Shown here: one piece after another, positions 15,287 through 22,720 of the stretch | Layout: every line of letters starts with the position of its first letter | How positions within the stretch are numbered: the stretch's first letter is position 1 | NCBI RefSeq assembly: GCF_000308595.1 | Contig: NZ_BAGA01000119.1 | Location: 1-45,464 of the forward strand | Length of the DNA stretch: 45,464 nt | From: Nocardia higoensis NBRC 100133 | GTDB taxonomy: Bacteria; Actinomycetota; Actinomycetes; Mycobacteriales; Mycobacteriaceae | Reading direction: 5' to 3' | Notes under the pieces: generated by a model | The model's input: only the letters and a program-made list of their open reading frames with translations | What the model was told of the DNA's origin: nothing | Databases searched by the model: none | Program-made: the position numbers and the translations under genes

Positions 15287-16726
15287 ATGCGCGTTTCTGC
15301 TCCGATAACGATGTCGGCCCTAGTAGTCGCCGGTTTGGTCGCCACAGGTTCGGTGGCCGACGAGCCGGCATCCGGTCAACCACCCACGGCGCGTGAGGCG
15401 CTGCTGGCCGCCGCGGCGGCGGACCCGGCCGTGCGGAATGTGGCGGCGGCGGATCCCGACTCGACATCTTCCTCCACCGTCGGACTCCTGCCGGTTGCTC
15501 CGGACACCTCCCGCAAACTTCGAGCAATGGATCCCACCGTGGACGCGGGCCTGGCGCCGTTCGCGGGAACGATTCCGCTGCGCGAGATCTCGCTGCCCAA
15601 CACCGGCGGCGTGCTCGGCATCCCGGAGATCGTGCTGGCCGCGTACCGCAATGCCGAACTGGCGCTGGAATCCTCGATGCCCGGCTGCGGGCTGCGCTGG
15701 AACCTGCTCGCGGGCATCGGGCGCATCGAGTCCGCGCACGCGAGCAGCGGCCGCACCGACGCCGCGGGGACCACGGTCTCGCCGATCTTCGGTCCCGCTC
15801 TGGACGGGACGCTGCCCGGCAACGAGATCATCAAGGCCTCCGACGGCGGGTACGTGCGCGCGATCGGCCCGATGCAGTTCCTGCCCTCCACATGGAGCCG
15901 GTATTCCGCGGACGGCAACGGCGACGGGGTGGCCGATCCGCACAATGTCTTCGACGCGGCACTGGCCGCGGGCAAGTACCTGTGCTCCGGCGGGCTGAAT
16001 CTCGCCGATCCGCAACAGGAATTGCGCGCGGTGCTGCGCTACAACAATTCGATGGCCTATGCCGCCGACGTGCTGAGCTGGTCGGCCGCATACCGGACCG
16101 GCGGCGCGCCGCGGCAGGTCACCATCGCCCCCGAACTCATCCCGCCGGGTTCGGCCCCGATCCTGGCCGCGCCGACCCAGGACATGACCGCCGTCGACAC
16201 CGAGGTCCCCACCACCACGCAGGCCCCGAAGGACCCGACCCAGCTGCCGCCGGGCACCACGGTGACCCCGGGCACCACGCCCGAGCAGGCGATGATCCAC
16301 ATCCCCGGCCTGCCGCCCATCCCCTGCGGCATCTTCTGCCCGCCGCCCGCGCCGGTGGATCCTTGCGTGGAAGTGGCGGTTCCGGCTCCGATGCCCGATC
16401 CCGTGGTGCCCGCGCGACCGCTCACGCCCGGCCTCGAATTCGGCAAGCAGGAGCCCGCGCCCGCCGAGCAGGCGGGTCGGCCGAACCCGGCCTGCCAGGA
16501 GCCGAAGGAGCAGCCCGCCGCACCGGCGCCCGCCGCACCCCGGCAGGCCGAGCCCGCACCCGCCGCACCGGCGCAGCCCGCACCCGCTCCGGAGGTCACG
16601 AAGACTCCCGAGCCGCAGCCCGCGCCCGCCGAGCCGACCCCGCCGCCCGCACCCGCCATCACGCTGCCGTTCGGTATCACCATTCCGCTGCCGCCCGCAC
16701 CCGCCCCGATTCCGCCGCAGGGCTGA
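15287..16726 (+). CDS. Secreted lytic murein transglycosylase with Pro/Ala-rich tail
   Basis: A 479-residue exported cell-wall hydrolase. A signal peptide covers about residues 1-24. The lytic transglycosylase fold (about 105-270) has catalytic Glu148 in LAGIGRIESAHASS, the substrate-groove motif AIGPMQFLPSTWSRY, an EF-hand-like DGNGDGVADP loop and YNNSMAYAADVLSW. Residues about 285-479 are low-complexity Pro/Ala/Thr-rich, like mycobacterial RpfA or wall-spanning tails. Two cysteines in the core (GCGL, YLCSGG) are shared in position with the next gene. It would cleave the MurNAc-GlcNAc bond of peptidoglycan. The start is ATG 15287, with GAGGAA about 12 nt upstream. Rv1230c is recalled as the mycobacterial counterpart of this pair. 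Confidence 0.88.
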   Translation: MRVSAPITMSALVVAGLVATGSVADEPASGQPPTAREALLAAAAADPAVRNVAAADPDSTSSSTVGLLPVAPDTSRKLRAMDPTVDAGLAPFAGTIPLREISLPNTGGVLGIPEIVLAAYRNAELALESSMPGCGLRWNLLAGIGRIESAHASSGRTDAAGTTVSPIFGPALDGTLPGNEIIKASDGGYVRAIGPMQFLPSTWSRYSADGNGDGVADPHNVFDAALAAGKYLCSGGLNLADPQQELRAVLRYNNSMAYAADVLSWSAAYRTGGAPRQVTIAPELIPPGSAPILAAPTQDMTAVDTEVPTTTQAPKDPTQLPPGTTVTPGTTPEQAMIHIPGLPPIPCGIFCPPPAPVDPCVEVAVPAPMPDPVVPARPLTPGLEFGKQEPAPAEQAGRPNPACQEPKEQPAAPAPAAPRQAEPAPAAPAQPAPAPEVTKTPEPQPAPAEPTPPPAPAITLPFGITIPLPPAPAPIPPQG

Positions 16727-16734
16727 TCGGGCCC

Positions 16735-16773
16735 GGACCGGCCGTGCCGCCACCCACGCGGCACGGCCGGTCC
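16735..16773 (+). terminator. Perfect 16-bp hairpin terminator
   Basis: Arms 16735-16750 and 16758-16773 are perfectly complementary around CACCCAC, 8 nt after the first transglycosylase stop. Confidence 0.82.
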
Positions 16774-16902
16774 GCGTCTTCCGGTATTCCACGGCGGCGC
16801 CGCGCGGTCTCTTCGATTCCATCGCGTCGTGTCCCGCCGGAATCCGGCCTGCCGGAAATCTCGCGGGTCGACGGATTCCGGCCGTTAACCGCTTTGATGC
16901 TT

Positions 16903-16950
16903 GTTACACGTCACGAAGGTGTAACGAAAAGGTCTCGGATGCTGTAATCT
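16903..16950 (+). promoter_or_regulatory. Inverted repeat GTTACAC-N9-GTGTAAC plus -10 box
   Basis: GTTACAC (16903-16909) and GTGTAAC (16919-16925) form a perfect 7-bp inverted repeat. TAATCT (16945-16950) is a good -10 for a promoter whose -35 position (16922-16927) overlaps the right arm. This suggests binding by a regulator of the cell-wall hydrolase. GTAAC-type sites are known for several actinobacterial response regulators; which one acts here is unknown. Confidence 0.5.
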
Positions 16951-17057
16951 CTTTCTCGTCTGATCGGGAACCCGGTGCCATGAGCGGGCAGAACATCGTT
17001 ATCGCGTTGTGCCGCACCGGATTCCTCGGCTGTTCGTTCGAGGAGGGTCACCACACC

Positions 17058-17894
17058 GTGGGGCGTCATCGCAAGCAGTCCCCCGCGCCGGTCCGGCGCG
17101 GTTCCGTTCTCGCACTCACCGGATTGGTTCCGGCCGGCTTGGTCACCTGCGCGGCCACATCGAGTCTCGACAGCGAGTCCGGCATCCTGCCGGTGGCCGA
17201 GGGCAATGACGTGCTCGGCGCCGCGGCCGTCGACGTGGACGAACAACTCACCCACGCGCTGGCCGTGCAGCACAACAAGCCCAAGCCGCAGGTGAAAACC
17301 GTTGCGCTGGCCGACGACCGGGTCGCCGCCGATCTGCCGAAGGGCACGCTCGGCATGCCGGGCATCTCCGAGGCGGCCTACCGGGCCGCCGAACGGACCC
17401 TCGCCGCCGAGGACCCGCAGTGCCACATGCCGTGGACGATGCTGGCGGGCATCGGCCGGGTCGAGTCGACCCACGCCTTCGGCGGCCGGGCCGACGCAGA
17501 CGGCAATCCGCTGAAGCCGGTCTACGGCCCGGTGCTCGACGGCTCACTGGCCGGCAACGCGGTGATCCACGACAGCGACAACGGCGCCCTCGACGGGCTC
17601 TCCGGCTACGACCGCGCGGTCGGGCCGATGCAGTTCCTGCCCGAGACCTGGAAGCGCTATGCCGCCGACGGCAACGACGACGGCATCGCCGACCCGCAGA
17701 ACCTCTACGACGCCGCGCTGACCACCGGAAAGTACCTCTGCGACGGCGGCCTGGACATGCGCGATCTGGCCCAGCAGAGCCGCGCCATCCTGCGCTACAA
17801 CAACTCGATGGCCTACGTCGCGAACGTCATGGCATGGGAGAACGCCTACGCCAACGAGGTCGCACCACAGCCCGCGCAGCTGCCGCGAATCTAG
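17058..17894 (+). CDS. Second secreted lytic murein transglycosylase
   Basis: A 278-residue paralogue of the preceding gene without the Pro-rich tail. GTG 17058 is chosen: GAGGAGGGT lies upstream and the protein then begins VGRHRKQ, a common opening for actinobacterial exported wall proteins, followed by a hydrophobic stretch (SVLALTGLVPAGLVT). The catalytic core (about 98-265) shows Glu136 in LAGIGRVESTHAFGG, AVGPMQFLPETWKRY, DGNDDGIADP and YNNSMAYVANVMAW. The signal segment has a cysteine (VTCAATS) but no good lipobox. The gene has its own promoter region and ends 19 bp before mrp. Likely role: peptidoglycan turnover in growth or division. Confidence 0.86.
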   Translation: MGRHRKQSPAPVRRGSVLALTGLVPAGLVTCAATSSLDSESGILPVAEGNDVLGAAAVDVDEQLTHALAVQHNKPKPQVKTVALADDRVAADLPKGTLGMPGISEAAYRAAERTLAAEDPQCHMPWTMLAGIGRVESTHAFGGRADADGNPLKPVYGPVLDGSLAGNAVIHDSDNGALDGLSGYDRAVGPMQFLPETWKRYAADGNDDGIADPQNLYDAALTTGKYLCDGGLDMRDLAQQSRAILRYNNSMAYVANVMAWENAYANEVAPQPAQLPRI

Positions 17895-17900
17895 AACGCC

Positions 17901-17906
17901 TAAAAT
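17901..17906 (+). promoter_or_regulatory. -10 box TAAAAT of a leaderless mrp transcript
   Basis: TAAAAT, close to consensus, ends 7 nt before the ATG of mrp (17914). No ribosome site lies between. Confidence 0.6.
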
Positions 17907-17913
17907 TCCGGGC

Positions 17914-19050
17914 ATGCCACAGCTGACGGAATCGGACGTACGGGGCGCGCTCGCCAAGGTCGACGACCCGGAGATCCGCAAGCCGATCACCGAGCTCGGC
18001 ATGGTGAAGAACATCGCCATCGACGACGCGGGCAATGTCCACGTCGAGGTCTACCTGACCACCGCGGGCTGCCCCCTGCGCACCGAGATCACCCAGCGCG
18101 TGACCAAGGCGGTGGCCGACGTGCCCGGCGCGGGCGCGGTCACCGTCGAGCTCGATGTGATGAACGACGAGCAGCGCACCGAACTGCGCAAGCAACTGCG
18201 CGGCGACTCCGCCGAACCGGTGATCCCGTTCGCCCAGCCCAACTCGCTCACCCGCGTGTACGCCGTCGCCTCCGGCAAGGGCGGTGTCGGCAAGTCCAGC
18301 GTCACCGTGAACCTGGCCGCGGCGATGGCCGAGCGCGGGCTCTCGGTCGGCGTGCTCGACGCCGACATCTACGGCCACTCGGTGCCCCGGATGCTCGGCA
18401 CCGACGCCCGCCCCACCCAGGTGGAGCGGATGATCATGCCGCCGATCGCGCACGACGTGAAGGTCATCTCGATCGCCATGTTCACGAAGGGCAATACGCC
18501 CGTGGTGTGGCGCGGCCCGATGCTGCACCGGGCGCTGCAGCAGTTCCTGGCCGATGTGTTCTGGGGCGATCTGGATGTGCTGCTGCTCGACCTGCCGCCC
18601 GGCACCGGCGATGTCGCGATCTCCATCGCGCAGCTGATCCCGAACGCGGAGATCCTGGTGGTCACCACCCCGCAGGCCGCGGCGGCCGAGGTGGCCGAGC
18701 GCGCCGGATCGATCGCCCTGCAGACCCGCCAGCGCATCGCGGGCGTCGTGGAGAACATGTCCTGGCTGGATCTGCCCGACGGCAGCCGGATGGAACTCTA
18801 CGGCTCCGGCGGCGGACAGACCGTGGCCGACAGCCTGACCCGCGCGGTCGGCGCGAGCGTCCCGCTGCTGGGCCAGATCCCGCTCGAACAGGCGCTGCGC
18901 GAAGCAGGCGACGAGGGCACCCCGATCGTGCTGCGCGATCCGGACAGCCCGGCCGCCAAGGCGCTGCGCGAGGTCGCCGACAAGCTGGCCGTACGCAGGC
19001 GCGGGCTGGCGGGCATGTCGCTGGGCATCGACACCACCAGGCACCTCTGA
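17914..19050 (+). CDS. mrp: Mrp/NBP35-type ATP-binding iron-sulfur carrier protein
   Basis: A 378-residue Mrp (ApbC) P-loop ATPase. Residues about 5-85 are a MIP18/DUF59 domain with one cysteine (TTAGCPLRTEI). Residues about 110-365 are the ParA/MinD-like ATPase with deviant Walker A GKGGVGKSS, DADIYGHSVPR, LLLDLPPGTGD and VVTTPQAAAAEVAERA. The C-terminal CxxC that binds the cluster in E. coli Mrp and Nbp35 is not present: the matching region reads ENMSWLDLPDGSRME. I recall the same lack in the mycobacterial protein, so the carrier role is less certain. A leaderless promoter is likely. The next gene follows after 7 bp, and the mrp-DivIVA-like-tag unit ends at the hairpin at 20243. Confidence 0.92.
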   Translation: MPQLTESDVRGALAKVDDPEIRKPITELGMVKNIAIDDAGNVHVEVYLTTAGCPLRTEITQRVTKAVADVPGAGAVTVELDVMNDEQRTELRKQLRGDSAEPVIPFAQPNSLTRVYAVASGKGGVGKSSVTVNLAAAMAERGLSVGVLDADIYGHSVPRMLGTDARPTQVERMIMPPIAHDVKVISIAMFTKGNTPVVWRGPMLHRALQQFLADVFWGDLDVLLLDLPPGTGDVAISIAQLIPNAEILVVTTPQAAAAEVAERAGSIALQTRQRIAGVVENMSWLDLPDGSRMELYGSGGGQTVADSLTRAVGASVPLLGQIPLEQALREAGDEGTPIVLRDPDSPAAKALREVADKLAVRRRGLAGMSLGIDTTRHL

Positions 19051-19057
19051 GGCCGCC

Positions 19058-19585
19058 GTGCTGACACTGCTGGGGTACCTGCTCATCGTCGGCGTGGTCG
19101 CCGGCGTGCTGTTCCTGCTGGCGAGCATGGTATTCGGGCGTGGCGAGGAACTGGGCCCGCTGCCCGAGGGCACCACCGCGACGGTGCTGCCCGCCGAATC
19201 CATCACCGGCGCCGACGTGCGGGCCCTGCGTTTCCAGCAGGTCGTGCGCGGCTACAAGGCGGGCGAGGTGGACTGGGCGCTGGCCCGTCTGGCCGCGCGC
19301 ATCGACGAGCTGCAGGCCGAACTCGCGCACGCCCGCGCCGCGGCCGCCCCCGCACCGGATCCGACGCAGCGGGCAGCCGTCCCGGCCATGGGCGACACCC
19401 CGGCCTCGGCAGCCGCCGCACCGCCCGTGGGCACACCCGGCAGGTCACCCGCCGCCGCGCCCGGCGAAATCCCGCGGCCCCGCACCGTCGAGGCCACCGG
19501 CTCCGGGCCGACCGGCAGCGCCGCGCGGCCCGCCGACGGGGTGCGGTCCGATCCGCCCGTGGCCAACGGCAGGACGAAGCCGTGA
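19058..19585 (+). CDS. DivIVA-motif membrane protein (Rv1209-like)
   Basis: A 175-residue protein with one N-terminal transmembrane helix (LTLLGYLLIVGVVAGVLFLL) and GRGEELGPLPEGTTATVLP. A DivIVA-type motif and short coiled coil follow (LRFQQVVRGYKAGEVDWAL, then LAARIDELQAELAHARAA, to about residue 95). Residues about 96-175 are a disordered Ala/Pro tail. The DivIVA-like FxxxxRGYxxxEVD pattern suggests membrane-linked positioning in polar growth or division, which is inferred. It starts at GTG 19058, 7 bp after mrp, and its stop overlaps the GTG of tag. The N-terminal half matches my memory of Rv1209, which lies next to gpgS in M. tuberculosis; here gpgS is 10 kb away. Confidence 0.8.
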   Translation: MLTLLGYLLIVGVVAGVLFLLASMVFGRGEELGPLPEGTTATVLPAESITGADVRALRFQQVVRGYKAGEVDWALARLAARIDELQAELAHARAAAAPAPDPTQRAAVPAMGDTPASAAAAPPVGTPGRSPAAAPGEIPRPRTVEATGSGPTGSAARPADGVRSDPPVANGRTKP

Positions 19586-20235
19586 CCGATTCCGTCGAGG
19601 GCGACGGCCACATGCGTTGTTCCTGGGCGCGGTTCGCCCAGGATTCACCGTCGGCTCTGCTCTACCGCGATTACCACGATTACGAGTGGGGCGTGCCGTT
19701 GCGCGGCGCGGATGCCATGTTCGAGCGGGTGTGCCTGGAGGCATTCCAGTCGGGGCTGTCCTGGATCACCATCCTGCGCAAGCGGGAGAGCTTCCGCCGC
19801 GCCTTCGACGGGTTCCGCATCGAGCGGGTCGCCGCCTTCGGGTCGGCGGATGTGGAGCGGTTGCTGGCAGATTCCGGCATCGTGCGCAATCGCGCGAAAA
19901 TCGAGGCGGCCATCGGCAATGCCCGGGTCGCCGCCGAGCTCGACACGGCCCTCGACGAACTGGTGTGGTCCTTCGCGCCGCCGGCCCGGCCACGCCCGCG
20001 TAACAGCGCGGAAATACCCGCGACCAGCACCGAATCCATCGCTCTGGCAAAAGAATTGAAGCGGCGCGGATTCCGTTTCGTCGGGCCGACCACCGCGTAC
20101 GCGCTGATGCAGGCCACCGGAATGGTCGACGATCATCTGGTCGATTGCTGGGTCGGCGGCGAGGCGCACCGAGCCGCCGCCGCGATCACATTTCGAACTC
20201 AGGTATCCGCCATGATCGGCGATAGGGAAGAATAG
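19582..20235 (+). CDS. tag: DNA-3-methyladenine glycosylase I
   Basis: A 217-residue Tag-family base-excision enzyme that removes 3-methyladenine from alkylated DNA. Family landmarks are CSWARFAQDS (zinc ligand cysteine), YRDYHDYEWGVPLRG (His and the conserved DYHDxEWG), FERVCLEAFQSGLSWITILR, and FVGPTTAYALMQATGMVDDHLVDC with the C-terminal His/Cys zinc ligands. Length is near the usual 190-200 residues plus a short C-terminal extension. The GTG start overlaps the previous stop by 4 bp. The gene is last in its unit, with a terminator 7 bp after the stop. Called tagA in M. tuberculosis (Rv1210). Confidence 0.94.
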   Translation: MTDSVEGDGHMRCSWARFAQDSPSALLYRDYHDYEWGVPLRGADAMFERVCLEAFQSGLSWITILRKRESFRRAFDGFRIERVAAFGSADVERLLADSGIVRNRAKIEAAIGNARVAAELDTALDELVWSFAPPARPRPRNSAEIPATSTESIALAKELKRRGFRFVGPTTAYALMQATGMVDDHLVDCWVGGEAHRAAAAITFRTQVSAMIGDREE

Positions 20236-20242
20236 GTCCGGT

Positions 20243-20269
20243 GTAGCTCGCCGAATACCGGCGAGCTAC
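20243..20269 (+). terminator. Hairpin terminator after tag
   Basis: A perfect 11-bp stem (20243-20253 with 20259-20269) has a 5-nt AATAC loop, 7 bp beyond the tag stop. Confidence 0.75.
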
Positions 20270-20337
20270 CTGGTTGGTGACAACTGTAGTTCCAAGAAAG
20301 TGCGCAGAATACCGCGCAGATCTGGAGGGAGCAGAGG

Positions 20338-20505
20338 ATGGCGGCCATGAAGCCCCGCACCGGGGACGGTCCCCTCGAGGCAACCAAAGAAGGGCGTGGA
20401 ATCGTGATGCGGGTTCCACTCGAGGGTGGCGGGCGGCTGGTCGTAGAGCTCACGCCGGATGAAGCCGCTGCGCTCGGTGACGAACTGAAGAGTGTCACCA
20501 GCTAG
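20338..20505 (+). CDS. DUF3117 small protein (Rv1211-like)
   Basis: A 55-residue protein: MAAMKPRTGDGPLEATKEGR, then GIVMRVPLEGGGRLVVELTP and EAAALGDEL. This is the highly conserved DUF3117 peptide found beside tagA in mycobacteria (Rv1211). Its predicted beta-strand core and small size suggest a protein-interaction role; no function is known. GGAGGGAGCAGAGG lies directly before the ATG, one of the stronger ribosome sites in the window. The last 14 bp overlap the next gene, so the methyltransferase is probably translated by coupling. Confidence 0.85.
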   Translation: MAAMKPRTGDGPLEATKEGRGIVMRVPLEGGGRLVVELTPDEAAALGDELKSVTS

Positions 20506-21361
20506 GTCGGCGCTGGCCGAGGTTGCCGGCCTGCTGGCCTGCCCGGAATGCGGGCAGGCGATGCGGACGGAGCCGACCGGTATCGATACGCCACGGGCAC
20601 TGCACTGCGTCCGTGGGCACACTTTCGACATCGCCCGTCAAGGCTATGTCGGTCTGCTGACCGGCGCGTCCACCAAGATGACCGGTGACAGCGCGGACAT
20701 GCTCGACGCCCGCGCCGCTTTTCAACGCGGCGGCGGCTTCGCGCCCATCGCGGATGCGGTGGCCGAGGCCGTCGTCGCGGGTGCGCCGGTGCCACCAGCG
20801 CTCCTCGAAGTCGGCGCAGGCACCGGTTACTACCTCTCGCGCGCCCTCGACGCCCGCCCCGACGCCTGGGGCATCGCACTGGATGTGGCCAAACCCGCCG
20901 CACGCCGGTGCGCCCGGGCGCATCCGCGGGCCGCGGCCGTGCTCGCCGACGCCTGGCGTGGATTCCCGGTGCGCGACAGCGTGCTCGGTCACGTGCTCAC
21001 GGTGTTCGCGCCGCGCAATCCGGCCGAGGCGGCCCGGGTGCTCGCGCCGGGTGGGCGCTACATCGTGGTGACCCCGACGGCCACCCATCTCACCGAATTG
21101 GTGGGCCCGCTCGGCATGGTCGGCGTCGACCCCGACAAGGACCGCCGGGTCGCCGAGGCGATGGCCGGGCACTTGGAACAGGTCGAACGCACGATCGTGC
21201 AATACCCGATGGAGCTGACCCGCGATCAGGCCGCGCACCTGGTCGGCATGGGCCCCTCCGCCCATCACATGACGGTGCCCGCCGAGACCCGGTTGGCCGT
21301 GCTACCCGAACGCATCGAGGTCACCGCCTCGGTCGCCGTCTCGGTCTACCAGCCCGCCTGA
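20492..21361 (+). CDS. RlmA-type 23S rRNA (guanine-N1)-methyltransferase
   Basis: A 289-residue SAM-dependent methyltransferase. The N-terminal zinc ribbon is CPECGQ...CVRGHTF (two CxxC/CxxxH half-sites), followed by DIARQGYVGLL, a hallmark of RlmA/TlrB proteins. SAM motif I is LLEVGAGTGYYLSRAL, IALDVAKPAARRCARAHP follows, and the family-specific VLTVFAPRNPAEAARVLAPG comes next. RlmA-I methylates G745 and RlmA-II/TlrB methylates G748 of 23S rRNA, the latter giving tylosin-type macrolide resistance; the subgroup cannot be settled here. The GTG at 20492 lies inside the end of the DUF3117 gene. It converges on glgM, 52 bp away. Confidence 0.88.
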   Translation: MSPARSALAEVAGLLACPECGQAMRTEPTGIDTPRALHCVRGHTFDIARQGYVGLLTGASTKMTGDSADMLDARAAFQRGGGFAPIADAVAEAVVAGAPVPPALLEVGAGTGYYLSRALDARPDAWGIALDVAKPAARRCARAHPRAAAVLADAWRGFPVRDSVLGHVLTVFAPRNPAEAARVLAPGGRYIVVTPTATHLTELVGPLGMVGVDPDKDRRVAEAMAGHLEQVERTIVQYPMELTRDQAAHLVGMGPSAHHMTVPAETRLAVLPERIEVTASVAVSVYQPA

Positions 21362-21413
21362 GCGCGGCGCCTCCGGCGGCCTCGCCGGCGCCCACGGCGA
21401 TCCCGCCTCCGGC

Positions 21414-22652
21414 TCAGAGCTTGCGGACGTGGTCGTAGACCTCGACGGTGCGTGCCGCGATCCGCGTCCAGTCGAAATCGGCGATGGCACGGGCCCGCCC
21501 GGCCTCGCCGTACCGCGCGGCCAGCGCCGGGTCGGTCGCCACCTCGTTGACCGCTTCGGCGAGCTGCCGCTCGTACTCGACCGCGGTGAGCGCGTCGTAG
21601 TGCACCAGGCGGCCGGTGACGCCGCCGTCGACGACCTCGGGAATACCGCCCACGTCGGAGGCGACCACCGCGGTCGCGCAGGCCATCGCCTCCAGATTCA
21701 CGATGCCGAGCGGCTCGTAGACCGAGGGACAGACGAACACCGCGGCGGCGGCGAGGATCTGGCGGATCTTCTCGGTCGGCAGCATCTCGCGCACCCAGAA
21801 GACGTGATCGCGCCCGGCCCGCAGCCGGTCGACGGCCGCCGCGGTCTCGGCGGCCAGCTCCGGGGTGTCCGGCGCGCCCGCGCACAGCACCAGCTGGATG
21901 TCGGGGTCGAAGTCCCTGGCCGCCGCCAGCAGATGGCCGACGCCCTTCTGCCGGGTGATGCGACCGACGAAGGCCACGATCGGTAGATCGGACCGCACGC
22001 CCAGTTCCTCGAGGATCGGCCGCTCGCCCGCGGGCGGGGCGCCGGGATGCCACAGCGTGGGGTCGATGCCGTTGTGCACCACGTGGACCCGGTCGGCGTC
22101 GATGGCGGGATAGGCGTCGAGCACGTCGTGGCGCATGCCTTCGCTCACCGCGATCACGGCGTCGGCGTGCTCCATCGCATTGCGCTCCGACCACGACGAG
22201 ATGCGGTAGCCGCCGCCGAGCTGCTCGGCCTTCCACGGCCTGCGCGGCTCCAGCGAGTGCGCGGTGAGCACGTGCGGGATGCCGTAGAGGGTGGCGGCCA
22301 GGTGCCCGGCCATGCCCGTGTACCAGGTATGCGAGTGCACCACGTCGACCCCGCCCACGGCGTCGGCCATGCGCAGCTGCGCCGAGAGCATCCGCATCGC
22401 GGGGTTCGCCCCGGCCAGCGCCGGATCGGGATCGTGCACGATCGCGTCCGAGCGCGGCGCGCCCATGCAGTGCACGTCGACATCGGCCAGATTGCGCAGG
22501 CGTGCGGTCAATTCGGTGACGTGGACACCCGCGCCGCCGTACACCTCCGGCGGATATTCACGGGTCAGCATGGCGACGCGCAAACGATGTCCCATCTCGC
22601 CCGAACCGCCGGTGACCTCCGGCGAGCGCCCGTCGTCCGTGCCTGAACTCAC
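21414..22652 (-). CDS. glgM: GlgM-type glycosyltransferase (maltose-1-phosphate/glycogen synthase)
   Basis: A 412-residue GT4 glycosyltransferase of the actinobacterial Rv1212c type. It has LTREYPPEVYGGAGVHVTEL at the N-terminal donor loop, VVHSHTWYTGMAGHLAA, IVAFVGRITRQKGVGHLLAA, and the GT4 signature EPLGIVNLEAMACATAVVAS. In mycobacteria this enzyme uses ADP-glucose and glucose-1-phosphate to make alpha-maltose-1-phosphate for GlgE. GTG 22652 is preferred because TAGTTT (complement of 22659-22664) ends 6 nt upstream, implying a leaderless message; an internal ATG at 22595 would remove a poorly conserved leader of 19 residues. It is divergent from glgC, which makes the ADP-glucose. Confidence 0.9.
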   Translation of the reverse strand: MSSGTDDGRSPEVTGGSGEMGHRLRVAMLTREYPPEVYGGAGVHVTELTARLRNLADVDVHCMGAPRSDAIVHDPDPALAGANPAMRMLSAQLRMADAVGGVDVVHSHTWYTGMAGHLAATLYGIPHVLTAHSLEPRRPWKAEQLGGGYRISSWSERNAMEHADAVIAVSEGMRHDVLDAYPAIDADRVHVVHNGIDPTLWHPGAPPAGERPILEELGVRSDLPIVAFVGRITRQKGVGHLLAAARDFDPDIQLVLCAGAPDTPELAAETAAAVDRLRAGRDHVFWVREMLPTEKIRQILAAAAVFVCPSVYEPLGIVNLEAMACATAVVASDVGGIPEVVDGGVTGRLVHYDALTAVEYERQLAEAVNEVATDPALAARYGEAGRARAIADFDWTRIAARTVEVYDHVRKL

Positions 22653-22658
22653 CGGTCC

Positions 22659-22713
22659 AAACTAGACGCTCACCCCACGGGGGGCCACTCGCGGCCCGCC
22701 GACACTGTAGTTT
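22659..22713. promoter_or_regulatory. Back-to-back leaderless promoters of glgM and glgC
   Basis: Two identical -10 boxes, TAGTTT, occur in the 68-bp divergent gap: complement of 22659-22664 for glgM (6 nt before GTG) and 22708-22713 for glgC (7 nt before GTG). Shared control is likely, as the two promoters must overlap. Confidence 0.6.
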
Positions 22714-22720
22714 GGGCAGA

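Larger units (their letters stand above)
16727..17057 (+). other. Intergenic region between the tandem transglycosylase genes
   Basis: 331 bp contain the strong terminator at 16735-16773, then about 130 bp with no feature I can name, then an inverted repeat and -10 box (16903-16950) that give the second transglycosylase its own promoter. A leader of about 100 nt reaches the GTG. Frames starting inside the leader add a poorly coding extension. Confidence 0.55.

Noticed and set aside
16439..16726. Pro/Ala repeat DNA in the first transglycosylase gene as a distinct repeat element
   Set aside because: It is in frame, ends at the stop codon and is typical of wall-spanning tails; it is coding low complexity, not a mobile or CRISPR repeat.
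16780..17057. A c-di-AMP (ydaO) riboswitch before the second transglycosylase
   Set aside because: Such elements precede wall hydrolase genes in actinobacteria, but I could not match the conserved core here, and the transcribed leader seems to be only about 100 nt.
22595..22652. ATG 22595 as the glgM start
   Set aside because: It lacks a ribosome site, while GTG 22652 has a -10 box at leaderless spacing identical to that of divergent glgC. It cannot be fully excluded.
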